In this document: positions 20,101-28,580 of the stretch, in pieces
Numbering within the stretch: position 1 is the first letter of the stretch
Layout: every line of letters starts with the position of its first letter
From: Bog-756 sp963837805
GTDB taxonomy: Bacteria > Actinomycetota > Acidimicrobiia > Acidimicrobiales > RAAP-2
DNA: 64,000 bases
Direction of reading: 5' to 3'
Assembly: GCA_963837805.1 (NCBI GenBank)
Contig: CAWIOU010000024.1
Location: 62,001-126,000, forward strand
Notes under the pieces: generated by a model
What the model was told of the DNA's origin: nothing
Databases searched by the model: none
What the model saw: the letters and a program-made list of their open reading frames with translations, nothing else
Position numbers and translations under genes: made by a program

Positions 20101-20359
20101 GGTCGAAGAGATTGCCGGCGATGATCAGCATCCCCGGACCGTCCCAGGTGTCGAGGGCGCGGGCCAGTTCTGCGCTCACGGCCGAGGACGTAGGCGTGGC
20201 CTCGGGGGTGAGGAGCAGGTCGCTGACCACCATGACCCGCCGGCCGAGAGGGACATCGATCCGGATGACGCCGGGCTCGGGCCGGAAGGCGCCAGCCTCC
20301 GGGTCGGGATCCCGACCGCTGGAGCCCGCTCGCTCCAACGGCTGTGCGTTCGCAGTCAC
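17129..20359 (-). CDS. fusion of degenerate metallophosphoesterase domain and DUF2156 (MprF-like) membrane protein
   Basis: A giant protein of 1076 residues. The N-terminal 200 residues follow a calcineurin-like phosphoesterase pattern but with the metal ligands altered: SDLLL (about residue 45) for SDLHL, AGNLFDL (about 81) for GDLFDL, and GTHE (about 126) for GNHD. Two helices (about 220-245 and 265-290) and a soluble region follow, then about six helices (460-640). The C-terminal 330 residues are a DUF2156 acyltransferase domain (GISTLDYFALRSDKRWFFH, AVYGGVCLISPDPIGP, LSLNFATM), the domain that in MprF and LysX transfers lysine from tRNA to phosphatidylglycerol. Start GTG 20359 is chosen for its TACGAT box nine bases upstream. 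It may modify membrane lipids, but the substrate is unknown. Confidence 0.85.
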   Translation of the reverse strand: MTANAQPLERAGSSGRDPDPEAGAFRPEPGVIRIDVPLGRRVMVVSDLLLTPEATPTSSAVSAELARALDTWDGPGMLIIAGNLFDLSGSASPFTESHRSLDAHPALAEALNRFLGTEERRVIRQTGTHEPGYDTDPDTVAAIAARGVEQAGPVDLHLQTATGIRVVRVEPGEHAYAAGCSGTETEFDPAADAKPGVIGLSSAGRGWRSLADSADNDAPWLVGLNRLSDPSALTRFVVSRTLYRRLGRYAWWLLVPFVVAGLLRVAVTPWVAGHLGSGLPGIAIRHAHQADLGDQIVIALLVALVVLAVLALVLGLLSRRMWSILGGGTLDEVQAQGGANDAARDAGRRLVGRGYAGLITAATFQSELTHLGMGFYANVGATAEVVEERRGILGLPPVFVHNQRVSWVELETGAELHVRMLLASNALRSPSVLERVITRGREVRTLHPALVASYPIGDSWPPAPDLRQAHRRTRRVRRWASAAILLAGIIDLLDAITPPLRGRLHLVLEFLPLRASEAAGALIAMAGLALVALGRGILRGQRRAWRVSVVLLSGTIVLHLIAAADFEESLMALAVLVLLLTHRRDFQAASDQSSLRSALIALGVGVVGITLLTTVSFEIFTHLRHDQMHIPWWTAWWAVSERLVGIQTVPLPHRADRFLAPALLAIGLSVVAIALFLLTRPVVDRRLTSGRAAEFRARDIVRRHGISTLDYFALRSDKRWFFHRDSLVAYAVYGGVCLISPDPIGPRNEREQVWGAFRRFADSHGWVTSVMGAGEDWLSVYRDSGMHNIYLGDEALVMVQSFSLAGGGMKGLRQAHNRIAKRGYTASFHDPARLDPGLSEELTALMSMSRQGEHERGFSMMLGRVFDPRDTGLLLTVVRGPGGCPAAMCQFVPAPGINGYSLDLMRRDPGEHPNGLLDFALCSTIEHVRAGGSEGLSLNFATMRSTLSGDKGDGTVQRAERWFLKRLSNFAQIESLWRFNAKYEPEWLPRYVVFDTAEHLVPVVMAILRAESVWEIPVLGKLLAAGAEKRMIAAQRETEEFIAASFGSWDEADSPNGQSAPAVNAPVVSGAPGPRP

Positions 20360-20368
20360 GGCCCTTCC

Positions 20369-20374
20369 ATCGTA
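20369..20374 (-). promoter_or_regulatory. -10 box (TACGAT) before the DUF2156 fusion gene
   Basis: On the minus strand TACGAT fits TANNNT and lies nine bases before the GTG at 20359. The spacer GGAAGGGCC also contains a ribosome-binding-like GGAAGGG, so this start could be leaderless or carry a very short leader. No -35 box is obvious. Confidence 0.4.
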
Positions 20375-20418
20375 GAGGCCCGCCGGCGTTAGGCTGAGGC
20401 GCGTCGAGGTGGAGCAGT

Positions 20419-20438
20419 CTTCACCGCCAGTAGTGAAG
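20419..20438. promoter_or_regulatory. inverted repeat upstream of acs
   Basis: CTTCAC, eight bases, GTGAAG: a perfect 6-bp inverted repeat in the 93-bp gap between the divergent DUF2156 fusion gene and acetyl-CoA synthetase, 15 bases before the acs ATG. It could be an operator or an RNA hairpin in the leader. It is short enough to occur by chance. Confidence 0.3.
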
Positions 20439-20452
20439 GAGTGGGGGGAGCG

Positions 20453-22490
20453 ATGCCTGACGGCCCGGTACGACATCAGTCGGGCGGAGCCCCGCCCCCG
20501 GCCGAGGCCACCATCGAGGACTATTTCACCGAAGATCGGGAGTTCCCCCCCTCCGACGAGTTCCGGAACCAGGCGGTCGCCGGCGATCCCGGCGTCTACG
20601 GCCGGGCCGAGGCCGATTGGCAGGGATTCTGGGCCGAACAGGCCGGTGCCCTCGACTGGTTCCGACCCTGGGACACCGTGCTCCAGTGGGATCTGCCCTT
20701 TGCCCGGTGGTTCGACGGCGGCACCCTCAACGTCTCCTACAACTGTCTCGACCGGCATGTGGCCTCCGGCCGGGGCGACAAGGTGGCCTTCCACTGGGAA
20801 GGCGAGCCCGGCGACACCCGCACCATCACCTACCGTCAGCTCCTGACCGACGTATCGAGGTTCGCCAACACGTTGCGCGGTCTGGGTGTCGAGCCGCGGT
20901 GACCGGGTGGCCATCTACATGCCGATGATCCCCGAGCTCCCGGTGGCCATGCTGGCCTGCACCCGCATCGGTGCGGTCCATTCGGTGGTGTTCGGCGGGT
21001 TCTCGTCGGATGCTCTCCGGGACCGGATCCTCGATGCGCAGGCCCGAGTGGTGATCACGGCGGACGGCGGATGGCGACGGGGATCCCCGGTCGCCCTCAA
21101 GCCCAACGTCGATGCCGCCGTGCTCGAATCACCGTGCGTGGAGCACGTGGTGGTGGCGCGCCGGATCGGCGACGACGGTCCCGATCAGCCGCTGATGACC
21201 GAAGGGCGAGACCACTGGTGGCACGAACTGTCGAGCGGTGCTGATCAGGCCGCCGGCGGCGCCCCGTCCGACGACTGCCCGCCCGAGCACATGGAGTCCG
21301 AGGACCTGCTGTACATCCTCTACACCTCGGGCACGACGGCCGCCCCCAAGGGGATCATGCACACGACGGGCGGCTATCTGACCCAGGTGGCCTTCACCCA
21401 CAGAAACGTATTCGACCTCCATCCCGACAGCGACGTGTACTGGTGCGCGGCCGACATCGGATGGGTGACCGGTCATAGCTATATCGTCTACGGTCCGCTG
21501 GCCAACGGGGCCACGTCGGTGATGTACGAGGGCACGCCGGACTTTCCCGACCGCGACCGGTGGTGGTCGATCATCGAGCGGTACGGGGTCACCATCCTCT
21601 ACACGGCGCCCACCGCCATCCGGACGTTCATGAAATGGGGCACCGAGTATCCGGGTCGTCACGATCTCACTTCGCTCAGAGTCCTCGGCTCGGTGGGCGA
21701 GCCGATCAATCCCGAGGCATGGATGTGGTACCAGACCACCATCGGCGGGGGCCGGTGTCCGGTGGTGGACACCTGGTGGCAGACGGAGACCGGAGCGATC
21801 ATGATCGCCCCGCTTCCCGGGATCACCACGACCAAGCCCGGCTCGGCCACCTTCCCCCTCCCGGGCATCGGAGCCGAGGTGGTCGACGAGAACGGGGCGG
21901 TGGTGCAGAGGGGCGGCGGCTACCTGACCCTGACCCGGCCGTGGCCGTCGATGCTCCGGGGGATCTACGGCGATCCCGAGCGGTACCGGGAGACCTACTG
22001 GAGCCGGTTCGCCGAGCGGTACTTCGCCGGCGACGGGGCCAAGGTCGATGAAGACGGCTACCTCTGGCTGCTCGGCCGGGTCGACGACGTCATGAACATC
22101 TCGGGACACCGCATCTCGACCGCGGAGGTGGAGTCAGCCCTGGTCGACCACCCGGCGGTGGCCGAGTCGGCGGTCGTCGGAGCGTCCGATGCCACCTCGG
22201 GACAGGCCATCGTGGCCTTCGTGACCCTGCGGGCCGATGCCGGTGCCCCCACCGACGAACGGGGTCAGGAGCTGCGCGCCCACGTCGCCGAGAAGATCGG
22301 ACCGATCGCCCGGCCGAGGACGGTCGTGTTCACCGACGAGCTTCCGAAGACCCGGAGCGGCAAGATCATGCGCCGTCTCCTGCGCGATGTCGCCGAGGGC
22401 CGCGTGCTCGGGGACACCACCACACTGGCCGACCCCGCGGTGGTCGACGAGATCCGTCGGTTGGCGGCGACGGCCCCGACCGACGAGTGA
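20453..22490 (+). CDS. acs: acetyl-CoA synthetase (AMP-forming, one frameshift)
   Basis: Converts acetate, ATP and CoA to acetyl-CoA; cytoplasmic. About 678 residues after correction, the family norm. Visible motifs: the N-terminal cap (FWAEQAGALDWFRPWDTVLQ), the P-loop-like YTSGTTAAPKGIMHTTGGYL, the core DIGWVTGHSYIVYGPLANGA, DTWWQTETGAIMI, and the C-terminal PKTRSGKIMRRLLRDV with the lysine that is regulated by acetylation in the family. The frame changes at 20890-20902, between LGVEPR and GDRVAIYMP, without loss of conserved residues. ATG 20453 follows GGAGTGGGGGGAG. The stop overlaps the HAD gene start as GTGA, so the two are translationally coupled. Confidence 0.94.
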
Positions 22491-22984
22491 GCGCGGTCAG
22501 CGGCCCCGACAACTGGGCCTGGCACCACGGTCCCCTCCAGACGCCCGGCGAGGCGGTGGTGTTCGACGTGGACGGCGTGCTGTCCGACGCCGTCGGTCGT
22601 CAGCACTTCATCGAACGTGGGCGTCGTGACTGGGACGCCTTCTTCAATGCGTGCGGCGACGACCCGATCATCGGCGAGGTGGTCCGTGTCCTCGAACTCC
22701 TCGATGCCCGCCTGCAGGTCATCCTGCTCACCGGGCGGCCCATGCGGGTGCAGCCCCAGACGCTGGCCTGGTTGGAACGGTACGGGCTGCGATGGGACCT
22801 CCTGGTCATGAGGTCCCGGGGCGACTATTCACAGGTGACCTGGTTCAAGCGGGACAGCGTCGAGGAACTGCGGGCGTTCGGCTTCGACCTGAGACTGGCG
22901 TTCGAGGACGACCCGAACAACTTCGCCATGTTCCACGGCGAAGGCATTCCCTGCGTCTACATCCACTCCGGCTACTACGACTGA
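22487..22984 (+). CDS. HAD-superfamily phosphatase-like protein
   Basis: A 165-residue protein with the HAD nucleophile motif VVFDVDGVLSDA (about residues 24-35), the second motif VILLTGRPMRVQP (about 78-90, T/S position), a lysine in TWFKRDSV (about 124) and the acidic pair in LAFEDDPNNFAMF (about 138-150). This layout matches the small phosphatase domain related to polynucleotide kinase 3'-phosphatases. The substrate cannot be read from the sequence. Its GTG start overlaps the acs stop, and its last ten bases overlap the end of the convergent P450 gene. Translational coupling to acs is the only functional hint. Confidence 0.82.
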   Translation: MSAVSGPDNWAWHHGPLQTPGEAVVFDVDGVLSDAVGRQHFIERGRRDWDAFFNACGDDPIIGEVVRVLELLDARLQVILLTGRPMRVQPQTLAWLERYGLRWDLLVMRSRGDYSQVTWFKRDSVEELRAFGFDLRLAFEDDPNNFAMFHGEGIPCVYIHSGYYD

Positions 22985-24195
22985 CCTCGCCGGACCGGCC
23001 CCGCCGTCACCGGCAGCGACTGGTACCGCCGGACGAACGGTCCGGGCGCCAGCCGACCGCGTGAGCGGTCGGTCTCGAACCCGGGCAGCACCGCCAACAG
23101 CTCCTCGAGCGCCACGCGGCCCTGGAGCCGGGCGGCGGCGGCGCCGATGCAGTGGTGGGGTCCGTTGCCGAAGGAGAGCATGCGGCGGAACGATCTGGTC
23201 ACGTCGAACTGGTCGGCAGTCGCCCCGAATTCGCGCTCGTCGCGATTGGCGGATCCATAGAGCAGGTGCACCTTGCTGGCCGCCGGGATCCGAGCCCCGT
23301 GGAGCTCGACGGGGCGGGTCGTCGTGCGGGACAGGCCCTGCACCGGACTGGTCATCCGCAGCAGCTCCTCCACGGCGCCCTTGAGCAGTCCCGGATCGGC
23401 CAGGAGCCGTCGTCGCTGCTCGGGGTGCTCGCTGAGCAGCACTGCGGAGCCGGCGAGCAGACCCGAGGCCGTGTCGTTGCCGCCGGCGATCATCACGAAG
23501 CAGTAACCGAGGATCTCGTCGAGCTCGAGGGGTCGGCCGTCGATGTCTGCGGCTACCAGATCCGAGAGCATGTCGTCGCCGGGGTGCACACGCCGCCACT
23601 CGACGAGCTCGGTGAAGTAGCCGTAGAGCCCGGCCACCGCCTCACCGGCATCCTTGACCGTGTTGCCGGTGGCGTTGGCCGCCACGATGGCGTCGCTCCA
23701 TGCCCCGAAGCGTTCCCGGTCCTCCTCGGGCACGCCCAGATAGTTGGCCACGACGAAGGTGGGGAGCGGCCCGGCCACGATCTCGACGAAGTCACCCTCT
23801 CCCGCTTCGGCCAGAGCCGTCACCCTGTTCCGTACGAAGGTCCGGACGGCCGGTTCGAGCTCGGCCACCTTCCTCGGGGTGAAGCCGCGGCTGATCAGAC
23901 GCCGGAAGGTCGAATGCTGCGGGCGGTCCATCATGACCAGGGTCGGTTTCAGCCCCAGCGTCACGATCTCGTTCTCCCCGAAGGTCAGGCCCTGGGCCGA
24001 CGAGTAGGTGCTGGTGTCCAAAGCGGCGTGGAACACGTCCTCGAAACGGGACAGGACCCAGAATCCCCGGTTGGTCCGATGCACCGGGTCCTCGTCCCGC
24101 AACCGCCGGTAGACAGGGAATGGATCGTCGTGGGTGGCGGGATCGAACGGGTCGTACTCCGGCCGGTCAGCGGGCGATCGGACGGGGCCCGGCAT
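22975..24195 (-). CDS. cytochrome P450
   Basis: Soluble class-I bacterial P450 of 406 residues. Landmarks in order: the I-helix oxygen-activation motif MIAGGNDTASG (about residue 240), the K-helix ExxR in VEELLRMTSP (about 285), and the heme-binding loop SFGNGPHHCIGAAAARLQ (about 345), whose cysteine ligates iron. PERF-region text (DQFDVTRSFRRML) is normal. Substrate is unknown; the general form resembles actinobacterial steroid or fatty-acid P450s. The gene is last in the heme operon, its ATG lying 29 bases inside the lnt gene, so it is made together with the heme pathway. No ferredoxin partner is in the window. Confidence 0.95.
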   Translation of the reverse strand: MPGPVRSPADRPEYDPFDPATHDDPFPVYRRLRDEDPVHRTNRGFWVLSRFEDVFHAALDTSTYSSAQGLTFGENEIVTLGLKPTLVMMDRPQHSTFRRLISRGFTPRKVAELEPAVRTFVRNRVTALAEAGEGDFVEIVAGPLPTFVVANYLGVPEEDRERFGAWSDAIVAANATGNTVKDAGEAVAGLYGYFTELVEWRRVHPGDDMLSDLVAADIDGRPLELDEILGYCFVMIAGGNDTASGLLAGSAVLLSEHPEQRRRLLADPGLLKGAVEELLRMTSPVQGLSRTTTRPVELHGARIPAASKVHLLYGSANRDEREFGATADQFDVTRSFRRMLSFGNGPHHCIGAAAARLQGRVALEELLAVLPGFETDRSRGRLAPGPFVRRYQSLPVTAGPVRRGQS

Positions 24196-25951
24196 CGCCA
24201 GACCGCCTCCTTCCGCGACCGGCCAGCCACCAGCCGGCCACCAGGGCGAGTGAGGCCAGGACCAGGACGGGCAGGTCCCCGTAGCGGACGTAGAGAGTCG
24301 AACCGTCCCGGCGGGAGAGTGTGGCCATGACGACCTGACGAGCCCCGAGCACCGACCGGTGCAACAGCGTGCCCCGGTTGGTGATGGCGGCGCTGTATCC
24401 GGCGGGCGCCGCCTGGAGCAGATCGCGGCCCTGTTGGACGGCCTGGATCTCGGAAGCGGCGATCTCCTGGGTCGGCACCTGGGACGTGGCGTAGGACGAG
24501 GTGTTGGTGGGGACGATCAACAGCTGGGCGCCGTCGCGTACCGAAGCGCGTCCGCGGTCGGCGTAGAAGACCTCGTAGGAGACCATGGCGCCGAGGGGTG
24601 CCGCCGGCGTGGGCATCAACCCGGTCCCGGTGCCGGGCACCGCGTCGAGGGGAACCGAGGAGAGGTTGCCCAAATGGGCGAAGAAGCTGCGGTAGGGGAC
24701 GTACTCGCCGAAGGGCACCCGGTGGACCTTCTCGAAACGGGAGACCAGTGTCCCGTCCGGACCCCAGGCCACGACCTCGTTGCGGAAGGCGGTGGTCGAG
24801 ATCGTCTCGGTCACCCCCACCACCAGGGTGGTGTGGAGCGTGCGGGCCAGGCCGGAAAGAACCTGTTGTTCGGGGGACTCGGACAACGGGGTGTCGAGGG
24901 ACACCACATCCTCGGGCCACAACACCAGCTGAGGTGAGGTGCCGTGGTCGACCTGCTCCAACAGGCGGGTGGCCGCCATCTGGGCCGCCAGCACCACGTT
25001 CGGGTCGATCTGGGACTTGCGGAACCCCCGGGCCCCGCCCCCCTGCACGGCGGCGGTGGTGACCGTGCCGATGGCGGGGCCGCCGTCGGGTGCGTGGTCG
25101 GCGGCGACGGACACCGCCACCAGACCGATGACGGCGACCGCCCCGACCACGGCCAGCGTGCCCAGCCCGGCGACGGCACCAGCGACCAGGTGGAACGGCC
25201 CGTCGACGGCCGGTGGGGTTGCTCCCGGGCCGCCCTCGGCTTCGGTGTCGGCTCGAGGTGCGGCCTCGGGGTCGGCGCCTGCGAAGGCCCGTGCCCGGGC
25301 GCCGTCCCGGACCGCCCGGACCGCGGCCTCGGCCACCGCTCCCACCCCGACTCCGCCGACATAGACGGCGGCGGTCAGGGCCAGGGGCCCGCCGAGTCGG
25401 GCCACCCCGAGGACCGGACCGTCGGCCTGGCCGAGAAAGACGCCCCCGAGGGGCAGCCCGCCGAAGGGCCAGGTCATCCGCACCGCCTCGGCCAGGGTCA
25501 TGGCGGCCGGAAAGGCCAGCGCCCGGGAGAGGGTCGGTCCAGGGGGCACGGCCAGACAGGCCACCGCGATGAAGCCGGCCTCGAGGGCGATGAGCACGAT
25601 GGCGCCCGGACCGGTGAACGACCGGACCCAGATCAGACCGGGCACATAGCAACCGAGCCCGGCCAGGTAGCCGGCCCAGAGCCGGGTCCGAGGACGGAGA
25701 CCGCCGAGGCGCCACCACAGAATCCCCGCCGACGGGAAGGCCAGGATCCACCACCCCCAGGGTGGCAGGGACAGGGCCAGGCCCACCCCGGCCACCAGGG
25801 AGGGGAGGGCGACCATCCCGCGCCGGGGGACCACGGTGGCGTTGCGCCGGTGGGTCATGCGCACGCGCGACGGCCGCCATCGGGGAGTGACCGGCTCGGT
25901 CGGTGGGAGCGCCGGGCGGACCGGGGTGGTCATCGGGGTGTCGGCGGTCAC
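24167..25951 (-). CDS. lnt: apolipoprotein N-acyltransferase-like protein (catalytic Cys replaced by Ser)
   Basis: Membrane enzyme family that N-acylates lipoproteins. Six or so N-terminal helices (about residues 45-215) are followed by a nitrilase-like domain. The catalytic glutamate is in LVLWPEDVVS and the lysine in FEKVHRVPFGEYVPYRSFF, both intact. The position of the catalytic cysteine (CYE in E. coli Lnt) reads AMVSYEVFYADRGR, with serine encoded at 24578-24580, so acyl-enzyme chemistry would have to differ. A Glu/Ala/Pro-rich linker (about residues 230-265) is longer than usual. Start GTG 25951 (VTADTPMTTP) or ATG 25933; both lie just after the hemY stop. CtaC in this window carries a lipobox and could be a client. 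Confidence 0.85.
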   Translation of the reverse strand: MTADTPMTTPVRPALPPTEPVTPRWRPSRVRMTHRRNATVVPRRGMVALPSLVAGVGLALSLPPWGWWILAFPSAGILWWRLGGLRPRTRLWAGYLAGLGCYVPGLIWVRSFTGPGAIVLIALEAGFIAVACLAVPPGPTLSRALAFPAAMTLAEAVRMTWPFGGLPLGGVFLGQADGPVLGVARLGGPLALTAAVYVGGVGVGAVAEAAVRAVRDGARARAFAGADPEAAPRADTEAEGGPGATPPAVDGPFHLVAGAVAGLGTLAVVGAVAVIGLVAVSVAADHAPDGGPAIGTVTTAAVQGGGARGFRKSQIDPNVVLAAQMAATRLLEQVDHGTSPQLVLWPEDVVSLDTPLSESPEQQVLSGLARTLHTTLVVGVTETISTTAFRNEVVAWGPDGTLVSRFEKVHRVPFGEYVPYRSFFAHLGNLSSVPLDAVPGTGTGLMPTPAAPLGAMVSYEVFYADRGRASVRDGAQLLIVPTNTSSYATSQVPTQEIAASEIQAVQQGRDLLQAAPAGYSAAITNRGTLLHRSVLGARQVVMATLSRRDGSTLYVRYGDLPVLVLASLALVAGWWLAGRGRRRSGDAGPRPIAR

Positions 25952-25964
25952 GGCCCGGTCACGG

Positions 25965-27573
25965 TCACGTGCCCGCCTCGAAGGCATCCGGCCTCGGGGT
26001 GAGGGGATGTGTCCGGCCGGACACGGACCCGAGGACCTGGCGTGCCGCGTTCCGCCCGCTGCCGATGCACGCGGGGATGCCCACCCCGCGGAGGGCGGAG
26101 CCGGCCAGGGCCAGTCCCCCGAGGCCGGCAACCTCCTCTTCGACCTTGGCCACCTTGATCAGATGGCCGACCTGGTACTGGGGGAAGGCCCGGTCCCAAC
26201 GGGTGACGACCGCATCCAGCGGGGCCCCGCGGATGTCGAGTAGCTGGGCCAGTTCGGCGAAGGCCGAGGCGCGCAGCTCGTCGTCGTCGAGCCCGAGCTG
26301 GCGGTCGTCGCCGAACCTGCCCACCGAGACGCGGACGAGGACGTCGTCCGGGCGACCAAGGTGCGGCCACTTCCGGTCCAGGTAGGTGCATCCGGTGATG
26401 AGGGCGGCCCGCCCGTCGATGGTCGTCGTGCGGGGGACCAGGAAGCCGGTCCCGCGGAGGGGGGCCCGGATCGATCCCTCCGCCATGGCCAGCGTGACCA
26501 CGGCCACCGAGGCGTACTGGATGGTGCTGAGGAGGCCGGCAGCCATCGGGGCGTGCGGAGCGAGGAGCACGGCGGCTTCGGTGGCGGGGACGGCCAGGAC
26601 GACGCCGTCTACTTCGAGGGGTCCTCGCCGGTCCGGGGTTCCAGTGTCGTACTTGCCGTCGTCGTGCTTGCCGCTGCCGTGCTTGCCGCTGCCGTTGTCG
26701 TTGTCGTGCCCGTCGGCGTCGTGGAGGGACAGGGTCCACCGGCCGCGTCCCGACCCGGTCGGGCGTCGACCGTCGATGGCGTCGACGCGCAGTCCGGTCT
26801 GGATGGTCACACCCCGGCGCTCCAGCGCGTCGGCGAGCTGCCCGGCCAGACTGGCGGTGCTGCCGGCGAGCGACCAGAAGACCGGTGACCCCGCCCCTGG
26901 GGCGGTCGACGATTGGGGGCCGCCGGCCACCCTCCCGAGCCGGTGCATGAGGCTCCCGGTCTGGTGCGAGGCGGCAATGAGGACCGGCATGGTGGCCGCC
27001 GCGCTCGAGGTCGTCCACACCGCCGGCGTTGATCCCTCCGATGAGCGGGTCCACCAGCCGCTCGACAACCGGACGTCCGAGCCGTTGGCCGACGATGTCA
27101 CCGACCGGCCGGTCGCCGAAGACCTCGCTTCGGCCCCAATGGGGGCTGATCAGGTCCCGGGCCACGCGGATCGACTCCGAGGGGCTCAGGATTCCCGACC
27201 GGAACAGCGGCCACCATCGAGTGGGGACTCCGAGGTTCAGTCCCTCCGGCATCGGCCGGAGCCGGCCCCGGGCCCAGATGGAGGCGCCGGAGGCCCCCAC
27301 CGGGACCAGTTGGTCGGTCAGCCCCAGTTCGTCGCAGAGCTCCGTCGCCTCGGGGCGGCGGCCGAGGAATGCGTCGGCGGCCACGTCGACGGTTCGTCCG
27401 GCGAACTGCGCCGCTCTGAGCTTGCCGCCGATCCGACCACTCGACTCGAGCACGCGCACGACCGGCGCGGGCGTGCCGTCACGGTCGGAGGCGACCACCA
27501 ATTCCCACGCCGCGGCGAGGCCAGCGATCCCGGCGCCGACGACGGCGATGGTCGGTCGGTGTGGCGCGGTCAC
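25965..27573 (-). CDS. hemY: HemY/CgoX-type (copro)protoporphyrinogen oxidase (one frameshift)
   Basis: FAD enzyme that in actinobacteria oxidises coproporphyrinogen III to coproporphyrin III. The N-terminal dinucleotide fold IAVVGAGIAGLAAAWEL and SSGRIGGKLRA are clear, as is the C-terminal GGLALAGSALRGVGIPACIGSG. The frame breaks near 27008, between INAGGVDDL and AAATMPVL. The central part carries an unusual insert of about 35 residues rich in Gly, Asp, His and Lys (GSGKHGSGKHDDGK, about 26640-26730), encoded by low-complexity DNA, which makes the protein about 536 residues against the usual 450-480. GTG 27573 overlaps the hemH stop as GTGA. It belongs to the coproporphyrin-dependent heme pathway. 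Confidence 0.93.
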
Positions 27574-28580
27574 GCGGGCGGTGCCGACCTGGTCACCACC
27601 GGTGGCTCTGCGGCCGCCCCCGCGCGGGCCGCATCCTGGACCACGCCGGCGAGGAGGCCGAGGAACCGCGGGTCGTCGTTGAGGGACCGTGTCCGGGAAA
27701 AGGCCACCCCGGCCGACCGGGCCACGCCGAGGGCCTCCACATCGAGGTCGTAGAGGATCTCGAGATGGTCGGAGACGAACCCGACCGGGCACGCCACGAC
27801 CGACGTGGCGCCCTCTGCTGCCACCCGCCGGATCTCGTGGAGCAGGTCGGGACCGATCCAAGGATCGGGAGTCCGACCCGCGCTCTGCCATGCCACCCCC
27901 CAGGACAGGGCGGGGCGGTCGTCGAGCCCGAGGAGCTGGGCGATGTCGGCCGCCGACTCGGCCACCTGGTCGGGATACGGGTCGCCTTCGGCCACCGCCC
28001 GGGAGGGCAGGCTGTGGGCAGTGAAGAACACCACGGTCCGGCCGGGAAGGTCGGCCCCGGGTGCCGGCAAGGAGGTCAGCGCGTCCTGGGTGCGATCGGC
28101 CAGGAGTGAGGCCAGCCCCGGGGTGCGGTGCCACGAGAGGATGGGAGTCAACGCCACCGGGTCGGCCGCTTGTGCCGTGGCCTCGAGGGCGCGGCGGAGG
28201 TATTCGCCCGATCCGAGGGACGACTGGTGGGGGGTAAGCACGATGGCCACGACCCGCTCCACTCCGTGTTCCAGCAGGTCGGCCACCGCCTCCTCGATGC
28301 TGGGCGAGGTGTGTTTGGCCCCGTATCGCACCAGGTACTCCCCAGGGGCCACGGCCTCCAGGACGGCGGCCAGCCCTTCGACCTGGGTCCGGGTCCGCTC
28401 GGCCAGCGGCGAGGTGCCCCCGATGGCCTGGTAGCGGCCCACCAGCTCGGCCAGGAGCTCGGGAGTGGGGGGCCGGCCCCGCCTGATCGACGTATAGAAG
28501 GGTTCGATGGCGGCCGGGTCCGACGGGGTCCCGTGCGCCATGACCAGCACCCCGATGGGCCGCCGGGAGGTGCCACTCAC
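27570..28580 (-). CDS. hemH: ferrochelatase (coproporphyrin ferrochelatase CpfC type)
   Basis: Inserts Fe2+ into the porphyrin; 336 residues, intact. The iron-binding histidine is in FFTAHSLPSRAV (about residue 193) and the conserved glutamate in VGFVSDHLEILYDLDVEA (about 272). The opening GVLVMAHGTPSDPAAIEPFYT is typical of the family. In actinobacteria this enzyme normally acts on coproporphyrin III, and ChdC (HemQ) then decarboxylates the product; no hemQ is in the window. The GTG start overlaps the hemE stop (GTGA), and the stop overlaps the hemY start the same way, so the three heme genes are translationally coupled. Confidence 0.95.
   Translation of the reverse strand: MSGTSRRPIGVLVMAHGTPSDPAAIEPFYTSIRRGRPPTPELLAELVGRYQAIGGTSPLAERTRTQVEGLAAVLEAVAPGEYLVRYGAKHTSPSIEEAVADLLEHGVERVVAIVLTPHQSSLGSGEYLRRALEATAQAADPVALTPILSWHRTPGLASLLADRTQDALTSLPAPGADLPGRTVVFFTAHSLPSRAVAEGDPYPDQVAESAADIAQLLGLDDRPALSWGVAWQSAGRTPDPWIGPDLLHEIRRVAAEGATSVVACPVGFVSDHLEILYDLDVEALGVARSAGVAFSRTRSLNDDPRFLGLLAGVVQDAARAGAAAEPPVVTRSAPPA

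Noticed and set aside
22487..22984. The HAD-like gene as a complete haloacid dehalogenase
   Set aside because: It is too short and lacks a cap domain; the motifs fit a small phosphatase-type HAD domain, so the dehalogenase name is not justified.
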